From positions 62,001-126,000 of the forward strand of contig NZ_SCVD01000038.1 in assembly GCF_004297125.1 (NCBI RefSeq): 64,000 bases of DNA, written 5' to 3'. The notes below the pieces were generated by a model, which did no database searches, was not told the DNA's origin, and was given only the letters and a program-made list of their open reading frames with translations. Made by a program: the position numbers and the translations under genes. This DNA comes from Phenylobacterium sp. (GTDB lineage Bacteria > Pseudomonadota > Alphaproteobacteria > Caulobacterales > Caulobacteraceae). Below, in pieces: positions 37,249 to 46,141 of the stretch (position 1 is its first letter; each line of letters opens with the position of its first letter).

Positions 37249-38367
37249 TCAACCGGTGGGTGGTCCGGGGCGGAAGGCGTCGCCGCCGGTCTGGGCGCGA
37301 TGGCGCAGGAAGGCGTCCGCCAGCACGCAGGCCGCCATGGCTTCCACCACCGGCACGGCGCGGATGCCGACGCAGGGATCGTGGCGTCCCTTCGTCCGAA
37401 GTTCGATCTCCTCGCCCGCCTCGTTGATGCTCCGCCGCGGCGAAAGGATCGAGGACGTGGGCTTGAAGGCCACGCGCGCGGTCACCGCCTGGCCGGTCGA
37501 GATGCCGCCCAGCACGCCGCCGGCCTGGTTGGAGAGGAAGATCGGCCCGTCATTGCCCATCCGCATCTCGTCGGCGTTCTCCTCGCCCGACAGCGCGGCC
37601 GAAGCGAACCCGGCGCCGATCTCGACGCCCTTGGCCGCGTTGATCGACATGAGCGCTGCGGCCAATTCGGCGTCCAGCTTGCCGTAGATCGGCGCGCCCC
37701 AGCCGGCGGGAACCCCCGTCGCCTCGACCGCGACGACGGCGCCGGTCGACGAGCCGGACTTTCGGACCTTCTCCAGGTGCTCTTCCCAGACGGGCACGAT
37801 GTCGGGATCGGGGGCCCAGAACGGGTTGTCGCCGATGACGCCGAAGTCGATGCGGGCCGGATCGACGGCGTGCGGGCCGATCTGCACCACCGCGCCCCGG
37901 ATGGCGACGCCCTCGATGATCTTGCGGGCCACCGCGCCCGCCGCCACCCGTGCGGCGGTCTCCCGCGCCGATTGCCGGCCGCCACCACGGTAGTCGCGCA
38001 CGCCGTACTTGGCGAAATAGGCATAGTCGGCGTGCCCGGGCCTGAAGGCCTGGGCGATCTCGGAATAGTCGCGGCTGCGCTGGTCGACGTTGTCGATGAT
38101 CATCGAGATCGGCGTGCCGGTGGTGACCTGCCCAGCGGTCCGTTCGTCCTGGAAGACCCCCGACAGGATGCGGACCGTGTCCGGCTCCTGGCGCTGGGTG
38201 ACGAACTTGCCCTGGCCTGGACGGCGGCGGTCCAGCCACGGCTGGACGTCGGCCTCGGAGAGCGGGATCCCGGGCGGGCAGCCGTCGATCACGCAGCCCA
38301 GGGCCGGCCCATGGCTCTCGCCCCAGGTAGTCACGCGGAAAAGGTGGCCGAAGGTGTTGTGCGACAT
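37249..38367 (-). CDS. aroC: Chorismate synthase
   Basis: The last step of the shikimate pathway, from EPSP to chorismate using reduced FMN. Of 372 residues, motifs HLFRVTTWGESHGPALG, RRRPGQGKF, RPGHADYAYFAKYG, RDYRGGGRQSARET and DEMRMGNDG are intact. It feeds the chorismate mutase operon at 20 kb. Cytoplasmic homotetramer in the family. The gene is followed by a 184-base gap and preceded by a hypothetical gene on the same strand. Confidence 0.97.
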   Translation of the reverse strand: MSHNTFGHLFRVTTWGESHGPALGCVIDGCPPGIPLSEADVQPWLDRRRPGQGKFVTQRQEPDTVRILSGVFQDERTAGQVTTGTPISMIIDNVDQRSRDYSEIAQAFRPGHADYAYFAKYGVRDYRGGGRQSARETAARVAAGAVARKIIEGVAIRGAVVQIGPHAVDPARIDFGVIGDNPFWAPDPDIVPVWEEHLEKVRKSGSSTGAVVAVEATGVPAGWGAPIYGKLDAELAAALMSINAAKGVEIGAGFASAALSGEENADEMRMGNDGPIFLSNQAGGVLGGISTGQAVTARVAFKPTSSILSPRRSINEAGEEIELRTKGRHDPCVGIRAVPVVEAMAACVLADAFLRHRAQTGGDAFRPGPPTG

Positions 38368-38417
38368 GACGCGGGTTCTCTAGCCGCTTCGATCCCCGCC
38401 GCCAAACGGCGGCTCGG

Positions 38418-38756
38418 CTAGATCCGCAGGTCGACCAGGCTCCCCGTCGTGCGGATCGGCTCCGGACGGGCCCGTCGGGCGGTTTCGGCCATGACGGCGG
38501 CCTCGGCCTGGATGCGCGCCTGCGGCGTGGCCTTGTACAGCGACAGCGCGTCCAGGCCGCGTTCCGCCATCACCTGCTGGCGAAGCTGTTCGCGGGCCTC
38601 TCCGGCGTTGACCATCGGCGGGACGGGGCGGACGGCCGAGACCGTGAACCCCCGCGCGGCCTCTCCGGTGATGCTCAGGCCCGCGCGACGCTGCAGGTCC
38701 GCGGCATAGGCCGGGTCGCGGGGCGTTGCGCCAAACTGGATCAGGCCGAAGCTCAT
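38418..38756 (-). CDS. Hypothetical protein, 112 residues
   Basis: Not recognised. It has a short N-terminal MSFGLIQFGATP segment and a mostly helical remainder with Arg/Ala/Glu-rich stretches (REQLRQQVMAERG and IQAEAAVMAETARRA). No signal peptide or membrane segment. ATG 38756 is used; an in-frame upstream GTG/Met at 38810 is less likely. It is 50 bases upstream of aroC on the same strand and may be co-transcribed. Native codon use. Confidence 0.6.
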   Translation of the reverse strand: MSFGLIQFGATPRDPAYAADLQRRAGLSITGEAARGFTVSAVRPVPPMVNAGEAREQLRQQVMAERGLDALSLYKATPQARIQAEAAVMAETARRARPEPIRTTGSLVDLRI

Positions 38757-38803
38757 GCGACGGACTGACGCAACGACGGCGCCAGGACGGCCAAGACCTC
38801 CAG

Positions 38804-38848
38804 GTGGCATCCCGGACAGGCCGCCTCCGCGGCCTTCCGGGATGCCAC
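38804..38848. repeat. 45-base near-perfect inverted repeat (hairpin)
   Basis: GTGGCATCCCGGA (38804-38816) pairs exactly with TCCGGGATGCCAC (38836-38848); inside, AGGCCGC (38818-38824) pairs with GCGGCCT (38829-38835) around a CTCC loop, with one bulged base. It lies 12 bases after the SDR stop on the minus strand. No T-tract, so it is either a repeat element or a strong 3'-end structure. Confidence 0.7.
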
Positions 38849-38860
38849 GACTTGGTTGGG

Positions 38861-39787
38861 TTAAGCCGGCTGCTTCGGCGCGGTCGCGCCGGGCAGGACC
38901 GCGCGGTTCAGGTCGAAGAACTTCGGCGCCATCTTCGGCACCGCCTCGTCCAGGATCGTCTGCACCGTCCAGCCCTCTTCCTTCGTCACGGTCTCGATCG
39001 GCCGCGGCTGCGAGTAGAGGATGATGTTCTCGCCGGACGAGCCGAAGATCTGGCCCGAGACATGGGCGGCGGCCGGGGCGACCATGGCCACCGAGAAGCG
39101 GGCCGGCTGGTCGGCGCGGATCTTCTCGGCCATCACCTTGCGGCGTTCGGCGGCGGCCTCGTCCTTGATCGGCACCGACTGGGTCATCCGCGTCCAGGCC
39201 ACGGGGGCCAGGCAGTTGGAGCGCACGTTGTTGCGGGCGCCCTCCATGGCGATGATCCGCGACAGGCCGGCGATGCCCATCTTGGCCGCGCCGTAGTTGG
39301 CCTGGCCGATGTTGCCGAACAGACCGGACGTGGACGTGAAGAACATGTAGGCGCCGTCGTTCTGCTCGCGGAACAGCTCGATGGTCGCGCGGGCCACGTT
39401 GAAGCTGCCGCGCATGTGGACCTCGATGACCCGGTCCCAGTCCTCCTCGGACATCTTGTGGAACATCACGTCGCGGAGGATCCCGGCCGGATTGATCACG
39501 GCGTGCAGGCCGCCGAAGGTGTCGAGGGCCTGCTCGACCATGCCCTGCACCGCGCGCAGGCTGGTGACGCTGTCGGAGTTGAAGACGGCCTCGCCGCCGG
39601 CGGCGCGAATCTCCATGGCCACCTTCTCGGCGGGGCCGGCGGAGCCTTCGTCGTCGCCCTTGAGGCCCGCGCCCAGGTCGTTGACCACGACCTTGGCGCC
39701 TTCCTGCGCCGCGATGAGGGCGCAGTCGCGGCCGATGCCGTTGCCGCCGCCCGTAACCAGGACCACCTTGCCGTCCAATGCGCCCAT
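38861..39787 (-). CDS. SDR oxidoreductase (hydroxyacyl-CoA-dehydrogenase-like)
   Basis: A 308-residue short-chain dehydrogenase. TGGGNGIG (about 12-19), NDLGAGL, NPAG (about 92-95), Ser in TSTSG and the catalytic YGAAK are visible. The motif ILRDVMFHKMSEEDWDRVIEVH resembles the first domain of peroxisomal multifunctional enzyme type 2, which acts on 3-hydroxyacyl-CoA. The C-terminal 80 residues (ENIILYSQPRPIETVTKEEGW) are longer than in simple SDRs. ATG 39787 is preferred over a TTG three codons upstream. The next gene upstream is an MFS exporter, 34 bases away. Confidence 0.9.
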   Translation of the reverse strand: MGALDGKVVLVTGGGNGIGRDCALIAAQEGAKVVVNDLGAGLKGDDEGSAGPAEKVAMEIRAAGGEAVFNSDSVTSLRAVQGMVEQALDTFGGLHAVINPAGILRDVMFHKMSEEDWDRVIEVHMRGSFNVARATIELFREQNDGAYMFFTSTSGLFGNIGQANYGAAKMGIAGLSRIIAMEGARNNVRSNCLAPVAWTRMTQSVPIKDEAAAERRKVMAEKIRADQPARFSVAMVAPAAAHVSGQIFGSSGENIILYSQPRPIETVTKEEGWTVQTILDEAVPKMAPKFFDLNRAVLPGATAPKQPA

Positions 39788-39821
39788 GACCGTCAATCTC
39801 CCTGAAATGAATGGGCGACAG

Positions 39822-41081
39822 TTATTCGAGGCGGTCGGCCCGGCGCAAGTCGGGGAACAGCTTGGCCCAGATGCCGGTGACCATCACCGCGCCGACGCCG
39901 CCGAAGATGGCCGCGCCCACCGGGCCCAGGATCCGGGCCACGACGCCGCTCTCGAACTCGCCGAGTTCGTTGGACGCCCCGATGAACACCGAGGACACCG
40001 AGGCCACCCGTCCGCGCATGTGGTCGGGCGTGACCAGCTGGACCAGGGTCTGGCGCACGAACACGCTCAGCATGTCCGCGCCGCCCAGCACCGCCAGGGC
40101 GGCCACCGACAGCCACAGCGACTTGGACAGCCCGAAGACGACCGTCGCGAGGCCGAACACCGCAACGCCGCCGAACATGAACAGGCCCGCCTTGGACCGG
40201 ATCGGATTGGCCGCCAACCACAGCGCCACCACCGTCGCGCCCATCGCCGGGCCGGCGCGGAGCAGGCCGAAGCCTTCCGGTCCCACATGCAGGACGTCGC
40301 GGGCGAACACCGGCAGCAGGGCCGTCGCCCCGCCCAGCAGCACGGCGAACAGGTCCAGCGAGATGGCGCCGAAGACGATCTTCTGGCGCCAGACGTAGGC
40401 CAGGCCCTCCTTCACCAGCTGCCAGCGCGAGCCCGGCTTGACCTCCGGCTTGGCGTTGCCGCGGATCGAGGCCACCAGCACCGCCGACAGGCCGTAGAGG
40501 CCGAAGGTGGTGAAATAGGCGGTCTGGGCCGAATGGGCGACGAGGAAGCCCGCCGCCGCGGGGCCGGCGATGGAGGCGCTCTGCCAGGCCAGGGAGTTCC
40601 AGGCGATCGCCCGCGGCAGCAGCTTGCGCGGCACCAGCATCGGCCCCAGCGCGGTGTTGGCGGGGGCGAAGAAGGCCCGGCTGGCCCCGAACAGGGCGGC
40701 GATCACCAGCAGCAGGGCGGGCGAGGCGTAGCCGTTGACCGTCGCCAGGCCCAGGACCAGCACGCTGACGATCTCGCCCGACAGGCACAGCAGCAGCACC
40801 TTCTTACGGTCGTAGCGGTCCGCCGCCTCGCCGGCCGGCAAGGTCAGCAGGAACACCGGCACGAAGGCCGCCAGCCCGATCATCCCGACGAGGAAGGCGC
40901 TCTCCTCGACCGAGCGGTGCATCCGGGCCAGGGCGTACATCTGCCAGCCCATGGCGACGCTCTGGATCTGGCTGGCGAAACTGCCCGTCCACCGGGTTCC
41001 CCAGAAGAGCAGGTAGTCGCGCTCCCTCAGCAGGGCGCGGGCGGAGGGGACGGGCTCGTCGGGCGGCGCAAGGTCGGTCAT
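39822..41081 (-). CDS. MFS transporter (EntS-like)
   Basis: A 419-residue inner-membrane transporter. LLFWGTRWTGSFASQIQSVAMGWQMYAL in helix 1, the DRYDRKK loop between helices 2 and 3, and about 12 hydrophobic segments are visible. It belongs to the MFS_3/EntS-like group of drug or siderophore exporters. An uptake or efflux substrate cannot be read. It is on the same strand as the SDR downstream and could be co-transcribed. Confidence 0.9.
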   Translation of the reverse strand: MTDLAPPDEPVPSARALLRERDYLLFWGTRWTGSFASQIQSVAMGWQMYALARMHRSVEESAFLVGMIGLAAFVPVFLLTLPAGEAADRYDRKKVLLLCLSGEIVSVLVLGLATVNGYASPALLLVIAALFGASRAFFAPANTALGPMLVPRKLLPRAIAWNSLAWQSASIAGPAAAGFLVAHSAQTAYFTTFGLYGLSAVLVASIRGNAKPEVKPGSRWQLVKEGLAYVWRQKIVFGAISLDLFAVLLGGATALLPVFARDVLHVGPEGFGLLRAGPAMGATVVALWLAANPIRSKAGLFMFGGVAVFGLATVVFGLSKSLWLSVAALAVLGGADMLSVFVRQTLVQLVTPDHMRGRVASVSSVFIGASNELGEFESGVVARILGPVGAAIFGGVGAVMVTGIWAKLFPDLRRADRLE

Positions 41082-41293
41082 GAGGCGAGGCGAACCTGCC
41101 CTGCGCCGCAGATCGCCGCAACGGCGTTGACGCGCGCTGCGGCAGGTCCTATCTGCGCGCTCCCGATCACGGCCCGGAGGGCCTCTTCAGATGCGACGAC
41201 GTCCGCTGGCGTAAGCCACCAGAAACCGCACCGGCGCCCGGCGTTTCCGGCCGACGTCGAAACGTCGTCTTCCGCATCTAGAGATCGTGCCCC

Positions 41294-41794
41294 ATGTCCC
41301 TGCAGCCCAACCGGCCCCCGCCGGAGCTCATCCTCGTCAACGAAGCCCCGGCCCACGCGGCCGAGATCGAGGCCCTGCTGAACCGCGCCTTCGGGCCCGG
41401 CCGCTTCGCCAAGGTCTCGGAGCGCGTCCGCGAGTTCGCCGATTTCGCCACCGAGCTGTCGTTCTGCGCGATCGAGGCCGGCAAGGTCGTGGGCGTGGTG
41501 CGCATGTGGCGCGTCAATGTCGGCGACCGGCCGGTCGTGTTCCTGGGCCCCCTGGCCGTCGAGGAGAGCGAGCGCCGGCACGGCCTGGGCGCCCAGCTCG
41601 TCGAACGCGCCTGCCTGGCCGCGAAGGCCGCAGGCGAAGCCGCCGTCCTGCTGGTCGGCGACCTGCCCTATTTCCGGCGGGTGGGCTTCGCCATCGCCGC
41701 CGACGTCACCCTCCCGGGCCCGGTGGACGCGAAGCGCGTGCTCGCCCGCACCTTTGGCGAGGTGGCGCTGGCCGGCGCGGTCAAGGCCCGCTGA
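41294..41794 (+). CDS. GNAT-family N-acetyltransferase
   Basis: A 166-residue acetyltransferase. The acetyl-CoA loop is RRHGLGAQLVERACLAAKAAG after strand FLGPLAVEESE, and it ends with YFRRVGFAIA. It transfers acetyl groups from acetyl-CoA; the acceptor is unknown. The product resembles the YhbS-like subgroup. It is convergent with the next gene with six bases between stops. Confidence 0.9.
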   Translation: MSLQPNRPPPELILVNEAPAHAAEIEALLNRAFGPGRFAKVSERVREFADFATELSFCAIEAGKVVGVVRMWRVNVGDRPVVFLGPLAVEESERRHGLGAQLVERACLAAKAAGEAAVLLVGDLPYFRRVGFAIAADVTLPGPVDAKRVLARTFGEVALAGAVKAR

Positions 41795-41800
41795 CTGGGT

Positions 41801-42592
41801 CTACCTCCCGGTCACCTGCGGACCCGGAGGCGGCGGAGGGAAGTCGAGCGGCGCGACCGCGGCGCCCGGCGATCCGGCCGCCACGGCCCGGTAGATCGCA
41901 TCTCCGACGGGGCTGTAGGTGATCGCCTCGGTCACCACCGCCGAGGCGAGCAATGTGGCGACGCCCCAGCCCCATGCCGGATGCACGCGACCGTTGCGCC
42001 GCTTGTCCGCCCACATCCCGGCGAGGGGGAAGATCAGGCACGCCGCCAGGGTCGCTTCCCAGGCCCAGGGCGCGATCAGCGGCATGGGCAGCAGCCGGCC
42101 GAAGCCGGGTCCGAGCAGCATCGACATGCCGCAGAAGTGCAGGCGCCGGTGCCAGTCCGTCTGCCGCCGCAGCAGGATCGCGGCCACGGTCAGGCCGGCG
42201 AACGTGAACAGCGACACGGGATCGAAAACGAGGAACTGCAGCGGCCGGAAGAAGAAGGGGACGTGGCCGGCGCGCACCATGGCGACGGTCACCGCGCACC
42301 CCAGCACCAGCATCGGGACCATCCAGGCGGCGGCCAGCCAGCCCAGACGGCGGTGGAGCGCCATGCGGTCGGTCGCCACGAAGGTGTTCTGCAGGAGATA
42401 GATCGCGACCCAGCCCATGAACACGATCGCATGGGCATGGACCAGCGGCGGCGAGGCGAAGCTCGATCGTCCCATCGCCAGTTGCAGCGAGAACCCGGCC
42501 ACGATCACCAGGGTCATGGCGATCGCGCCGCCCAGGAAGAATCCGTCGTCCCGACCGGCGGACGCGGGCAGTGTATCGGTGATAGTGGTCAT
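41801..42592 (-). CDS. Multi-pass membrane protein of unknown function
   Basis: Not recognised beyond a membrane family. About seven hydrophobic segments lie between residues 20 and 230 (for example AIAMTLVIVAGFSLQLAMG, LVHAHAIVFMGWVAIYLLQ). Histidines in the second and third helices (VHAH, LHRRLGW) and one in HRRLHFCGMSMLLGP recall heme- or quinone-binding membrane proteins; this is inference. The end is proline-rich. 263 residues. It is divergent from the DUF1285 gene. Confidence 0.7.
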   Translation of the reverse strand: MTTITDTLPASAGRDDGFFLGGAIAMTLVIVAGFSLQLAMGRSSFASPPLVHAHAIVFMGWVAIYLLQNTFVATDRMALHRRLGWLAAAWMVPMLVLGCAVTVAMVRAGHVPFFFRPLQFLVFDPVSLFTFAGLTVAAILLRRQTDWHRRLHFCGMSMLLGPGFGRLLPMPLIAPWAWEATLAACLIFPLAGMWADKRRNGRVHPAWGWGVATLLASAVVTEAITYSPVGDAIYRAVAAGSPGAAVAPLDFPPPPPGPQVTGR

Positions 42593-42723
42593 CTTCGCTC
42601 TCCCCCGTCGAACATTGTATCGCCAACCGGGAAGCTCGACCAGCCAGTGTCCTTACGCTCGGCTGGCGCAGGAAAGAACCGCCCGTGCTTGAGCCGACTC
42701 CGGGCCACGCCTACGTTCGTCCC

Positions 42724-43296
42724 ATGGCGGACACCCCACAAAGCCCCGGTCTCGACGGGATCGCCGCCGCCGCCCGGCAGGCGCCGGGGCGCGGCTTGCC
42801 GCCGGTGCACCTGTGGAATCCTGCCCATTGCGGCGAGATCGACATCGTCATCAAGAAGGACGGCCGCTGGCTGCACGAGGGCGCCCAGATCAACCGCGAG
42901 GCCCTGGTGCGCCTGTTCTCCACCGTGCTGCGCAAGGACCCGGACGGCTTCCACCTGGTGACGCCGGTCGAGAAGATGCGGATCACCGTCGAGGACGCCC
43001 CCTTCATCGCCACCCGGGTCGACCGGGAAGGCGCGGCGCTGAAGTTCCTCACCAACGTCGGCGACGAGGTCGAGGCGGGGCCGGACAACGCCATCCGCGT
43101 CGAGGTGGGCGAGGACGGCCAGCCCAGGCCCTATCTCCACGTCCGGCGCGGCCTTGAGGCCCTGATCGCCCGGCCGGTGTTCTACGAGCTGGTCGAGATG
43201 GCCGAGGAGCGCGACACGCCGGACGGACAGACCCTGGGCGTGGCTTCGAACGGCGCCTGGTTCCCGGTCGGGCCGCCCGAGGCGCACCGCGCGTGA
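42724..43296 (+). CDS. DUF1285 domain-containing protein
   Basis: A 190-residue protein of a widespread alphaproteobacterial family. Hallmarks are HLWNPAHCGEIDIVIKKDGRWLHEG, LFSTVLRKD and HLVTPVEKMRI. The fold from known relatives is two beta-sandwich domains; function unknown, possibly a ligand sensor. ATG 42724 is chosen over a GTG/upstream Met at 42685. It begins a tightly packed operon: the next start overlaps its stop (GTGA). Confidence 0.88.
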   Translation: MADTPQSPGLDGIAAAARQAPGRGLPPVHLWNPAHCGEIDIVIKKDGRWLHEGAQINREALVRLFSTVLRKDPDGFHLVTPVEKMRITVEDAPFIATRVDREGAALKFLTNVGDEVEAGPDNAIRVEVGEDGQPRPYLHVRRGLEALIARPVFYELVEMAEERDTPDGQTLGVASNGAWFPVGPPEAHRA

Positions 43297-43943
43297 ACGA
43301 CGCCTTCGCCTCGCCCCGGCGCCTGCGCGACTGGATCGCCGAGCACCTCGACCCGCTGCACGACTGCGCCGTCGAGGGCGGCCAGCGCCGGTCGGACTTC
43401 GACCTGACCCCCGGCTGGACCGCGCCGGAGACCGAATCCCTCAAGGCCGCGGCCGTCCTGATCGGCCTGGTGGAGCGAGAGTCGGGGATCAACGTGCTGC
43501 TGACCCGTCGCTCCGACACCCTGCGCAGCCACACGGGCCAGGTCGCCCTGCCCGGCGGCCGCCAGGACCCGGGCGAGCGCCCCTGGGAGACGGCCCTGCG
43601 CGAGGCCCACGAGGAGGTCGGCCTGGAGCCGCACTTCGTCGATCTGGTCGGCCTCTCGACCCCCTACCAGACCGGCAGCGGCTACCTCATCACCCCGGCG
43701 GTCGGCTTCGTCCGCTCCGGCTTCAGCCTCACGCCCAATCCCGGCGAGGTCGCCGACATCTTCGAGACGCCGTTCGGCTTCCTGATGGACCCGGCCAACT
43801 ACGAGGAGCGCGAGGGCCAGTCGCCCTCCGGCGAGATGCGCCGCTACTACGCCACGACCCACGACGACCGCTATATCTGGGGCGCCACGGCCGGCATCCT
43901 GCGCGCCCTCTACGAGCGGCTCTACGGGGCGGCCCTTGCTTAG
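43293..43943 (+). CDS. CoA pyrophosphatase (Nudix hydrolase)
   Basis: A 216-residue Nudix enzyme; hydrolyses CoA or its derivatives at the pyrophosphate. The Nudix box is GGRQDPGERPWETALREAHEEVGLE (about 89-113), with the upstream LLTRRSDTLRSHTGQVALPGG typical of the NudL/YeaB CoA-pyrophosphatase group. GTG start overlaps DUF1285's stop. Part of the operon running to the glutamine amidotransferase gene. Confidence 0.92.
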   Translation: MNDAFASPRRLRDWIAEHLDPLHDCAVEGGQRRSDFDLTPGWTAPETESLKAAAVLIGLVERESGINVLLTRRSDTLRSHTGQVALPGGRQDPGERPWETALREAHEEVGLEPHFVDLVGLSTPYQTGSGYLITPAVGFVRSGFSLTPNPGEVADIFETPFGFLMDPANYEEREGQSPSGEMRRYYATTHDDRYIWGATAGILRALYERLYGAALA

Positions 43944-44196
43944 GCAGATCCTCATCCGGGGCGCCCTGGCGGCGATCCCCTTCGTGATCTGGTTCCTGTG
44001 GACGGCCTGGGCGCGGCGCACGGGCCGGCCGATGGGCTCGACCCCCTGGCCCTGGCTGGTCGCGGTCGCGGCGGCCCTGCTAGGCCTGTCCTTGATGGCC
44101 AGCGTGGTCTTCCATAGTGACAACCGCGGCGAACGCTACGTGCCGGGCGAGGCCCGACCGGACGGGCGCGTCACCGAGGGCCATTTCGAGCGATGA
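43936..44196 (+). CDS. Small membrane protein, DUF6111-like
   Basis: An 86-residue protein with two hydrophobic segments (ILIRGALAAIPFVIWFLWTAW and PWLVAVAAALLGLSLMASVVF), then a polar tail (GERYVPGEARPDGRVTEGHFER). The C-terminal YVPGEARPDGRV motif is characteristic of DUF6111-type proteins found between Nudix and CCA-transferase genes. TTG start at 43936 overlaps the Nudix gene's end by 8 bases; its own TGA overlaps the next ATG. Role unknown. Confidence 0.78.
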   Translation: MLRQILIRGALAAIPFVIWFLWTAWARRTGRPMGSTPWPWLVAVAAALLGLSLMASVVFHSDNRGERYVPGEARPDGRVTEGHFER

Positions 44197-45443
44197 CCGA
44201 CAGCCTGGGCCAGCCGCACTGGATGACCGCGCCGCAGACGGCCGCCGTGTTCGACGCCCTGGAGGCCGAGGGCGGGGCCGACTGCGCCCGCTTCGTGGGC
44301 GGCTGCGTGCGCAATAGCCTGGTCGGCCGCCCGGTCGACGACCTCGACATCGCCACCACCCTGACGCCAGACCGGGTGACCAGGGCGCTGGAGGCCGCCG
44401 GCCTGCGCGTCGTGCCCACCGGCATCGAGCACGGCACCGTCACCGCGGTGTCCAGCCACACGCCGCACGAGATCACGACCCTGCGCCGCGACGTCACCAC
44501 CGACGGGCGTCGCGCCACGGTGGCCTTCACCGACGACTGGCGCCAGGACGCCCAGCGCCGCGACTTCACCCTGAACGCGCTCTACGCCCGGCGCGACGGG
44601 ACCATCTTCGACCCCACCGGCCAGGGGGTCGCCGACACCAAGGCCGGCCGGATCGTGTTCGTGGGCGAGCCGGAGCAGCGGCTGCGCGAGGACCATCTGC
44701 GCAACCTGCGCTTCTTCCGGTTCTACGCCTGGTTCGGGAAGGGGCCGCCGGACCCCGCCGCGGTCGCCGCCTGCACGGCGCTGAAGGACAGCATCGACGC
44801 CCTGGCCGCCGAACGCATCTCCAAGGAGCTGCTGAAGCTGCTGGCCGCCGAGGACCCGCGCGCCGCGGTCGGCCTGATGGCCGAGACCGGCGTGCTCGAG
44901 GTGGTCCTGAAGACCCCGGCCAACCTCGGCCGCTTCGACGCCCTCTGCGAGATCGAAGGCGACCAGCTCTTCGAGACCGACCCGGTGCTGCGCCTGGCCG
45001 CCCTGCTGCCCGACGACCAGCTCGCCGCCGGCCGCCTGGCCGGGCGCCTGCGCCTGTCGAACCCCGACCGCGACCGCTTGCTGGCCGCGCTCTCGCCCAC
45101 GCCGGTGCTGAAGAGCTGGATGAGCCCCCGCGAGATCCGCCGCGAGGTCTACCGCGTCGGCCAGGCGACCTTCCGCGACCGCGCCAAGCTCGCCTGGGCC
45201 GCTTCGCCCCGTTCGGCCACGACCATGCAGTGGCGCGGCCTGATCGCCCTGGTGGAGGGCTGGAGCCCGCCCACGCTGCCGCTCACCGGCCAGGAGGTGA
45301 TGAACGCCGGCGTGCCCAAGGGCCCGATGGTCGGCCAGGTGCTGCGCGAGGTCGAGGACTGGTGGATCGACCACGACTTCCTCGACGACAAGCTGTCGGT
45401 GATCGAGAAGCTGAAGGCCGTGGCCCAGGGGCTGGCCTACTGA
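44193..45443 (+). CDS. CCA tRNA nucleotidyltransferase/poly(A) polymerase family
   Basis: A 416-residue class II nucleotidyltransferase that adds or repairs the CCA end of tRNA. GGCVRNSLVGRPVDDLDIA carries the GG and DxD catalytic motif; RRDFTLNALY and EDHLRNLRFFRFYA follow. ATG overlaps the preceding TGA by four bases. Part of the operon described for its neighbours. Confidence 0.92.
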   Translation: MTDSLGQPHWMTAPQTAAVFDALEAEGGADCARFVGGCVRNSLVGRPVDDLDIATTLTPDRVTRALEAAGLRVVPTGIEHGTVTAVSSHTPHEITTLRRDVTTDGRRATVAFTDDWRQDAQRRDFTLNALYARRDGTIFDPTGQGVADTKAGRIVFVGEPEQRLREDHLRNLRFFRFYAWFGKGPPDPAAVAACTALKDSIDALAAERISKELLKLLAAEDPRAAVGLMAETGVLEVVLKTPANLGRFDALCEIEGDQLFETDPVLRLAALLPDDQLAAGRLAGRLRLSNPDRDRLLAALSPTPVLKSWMSPREIRREVYRVGQATFRDRAKLAWAASPRSATTMQWRGLIALVEGWSPPTLPLTGQEVMNAGVPKGPMVGQVLREVEDWWIDHDFLDDKLSVIEKLKAVAQGLAY

Positions 45444-46141
45444 TGCGGAAGGTCGGCATTCTCAAGACCGGCCGCCCGCCGAAGCCGGCGATCCCGCAGT
45501 TCGGGACCTATCCCGACATGTTCATGAACCTGCTGGGCCGCGACGCCCACGACTGGCGCGTCTACGCCGCCGACGAGGGCGAATATCCGGACTCGCCGGA
45601 GGACTGCGACGCCTACATCGTCACGGGCTCGTCCGCCGGGGTCTATGAGGACGACCCCTGGATCGGCCAGCTCCTGGACTGGCTGCGCGCCGCCAGGGGC
45701 CGCACGAAACTGGTCGGCGTCTGCTTCGGCCACCAGGCCATGGCCCAGGCGTTCGGCGGCCGGGTGATCAAGTCGCCCAAGGGCTGGGCGATCGGCCAGC
45801 AGGACTACCGTGTGCTCTCCCAGGAGCCCTGGATGGACGGCCCGGCCGCCATCCGCCTGCCCGGCTCGCATCAGGACCAGGTGGTGGCGCCGCCGCCCAA
45901 CGCCGAGGTGATCGCCGCCAGCGACTTCACCCCATTCGGCGCCCTGGCCTGGCGCGACCAGCCGGCGATCTCGTTGCAGCTCCACCCGGAGTTCGAGCCC
46001 GCCTACGCCAAGGCTCTGATCGAGGCCCGCCGGGGCAAGGTCTACGCCGACGACGAGGCCGACCGCGCCGTCGCCAGCTACGATGGCGTCGATGACCGCG
46101 CGCGGGTGGGCCGCTGGATCAACAACTTCCTCGCCGCCTAG
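45443..46141 (+). CDS. Type 1 glutamine amidotransferase-like protein
   Basis: A 232-residue class I glutamine amidotransferase. GVCFGHQAMAQAFGG carries the nucleophilic Cys and QLHPEFEP holds the partner His and Glu of the triad. It resembles the stand-alone GMP-synthase-like group and not a subunit of a named biosynthetic enzyme. It starts at ATG 45443, one base after the CCA gene's stop (TGATG). It is convergent with hemF with a CTAG overlap. Confidence 0.88.
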   Translation: MRKVGILKTGRPPKPAIPQFGTYPDMFMNLLGRDAHDWRVYAADEGEYPDSPEDCDAYIVTGSSAGVYEDDPWIGQLLDWLRAARGRTKLVGVCFGHQAMAQAFGGRVIKSPKGWAIGQQDYRVLSQEPWMDGPAAIRLPGSHQDQVVAPPPNAEVIAASDFTPFGALAWRDQPAISLQLHPEFEPAYAKALIEARRGKVYADDEADRAVASYDGVDDRARVGRWINNFLAA

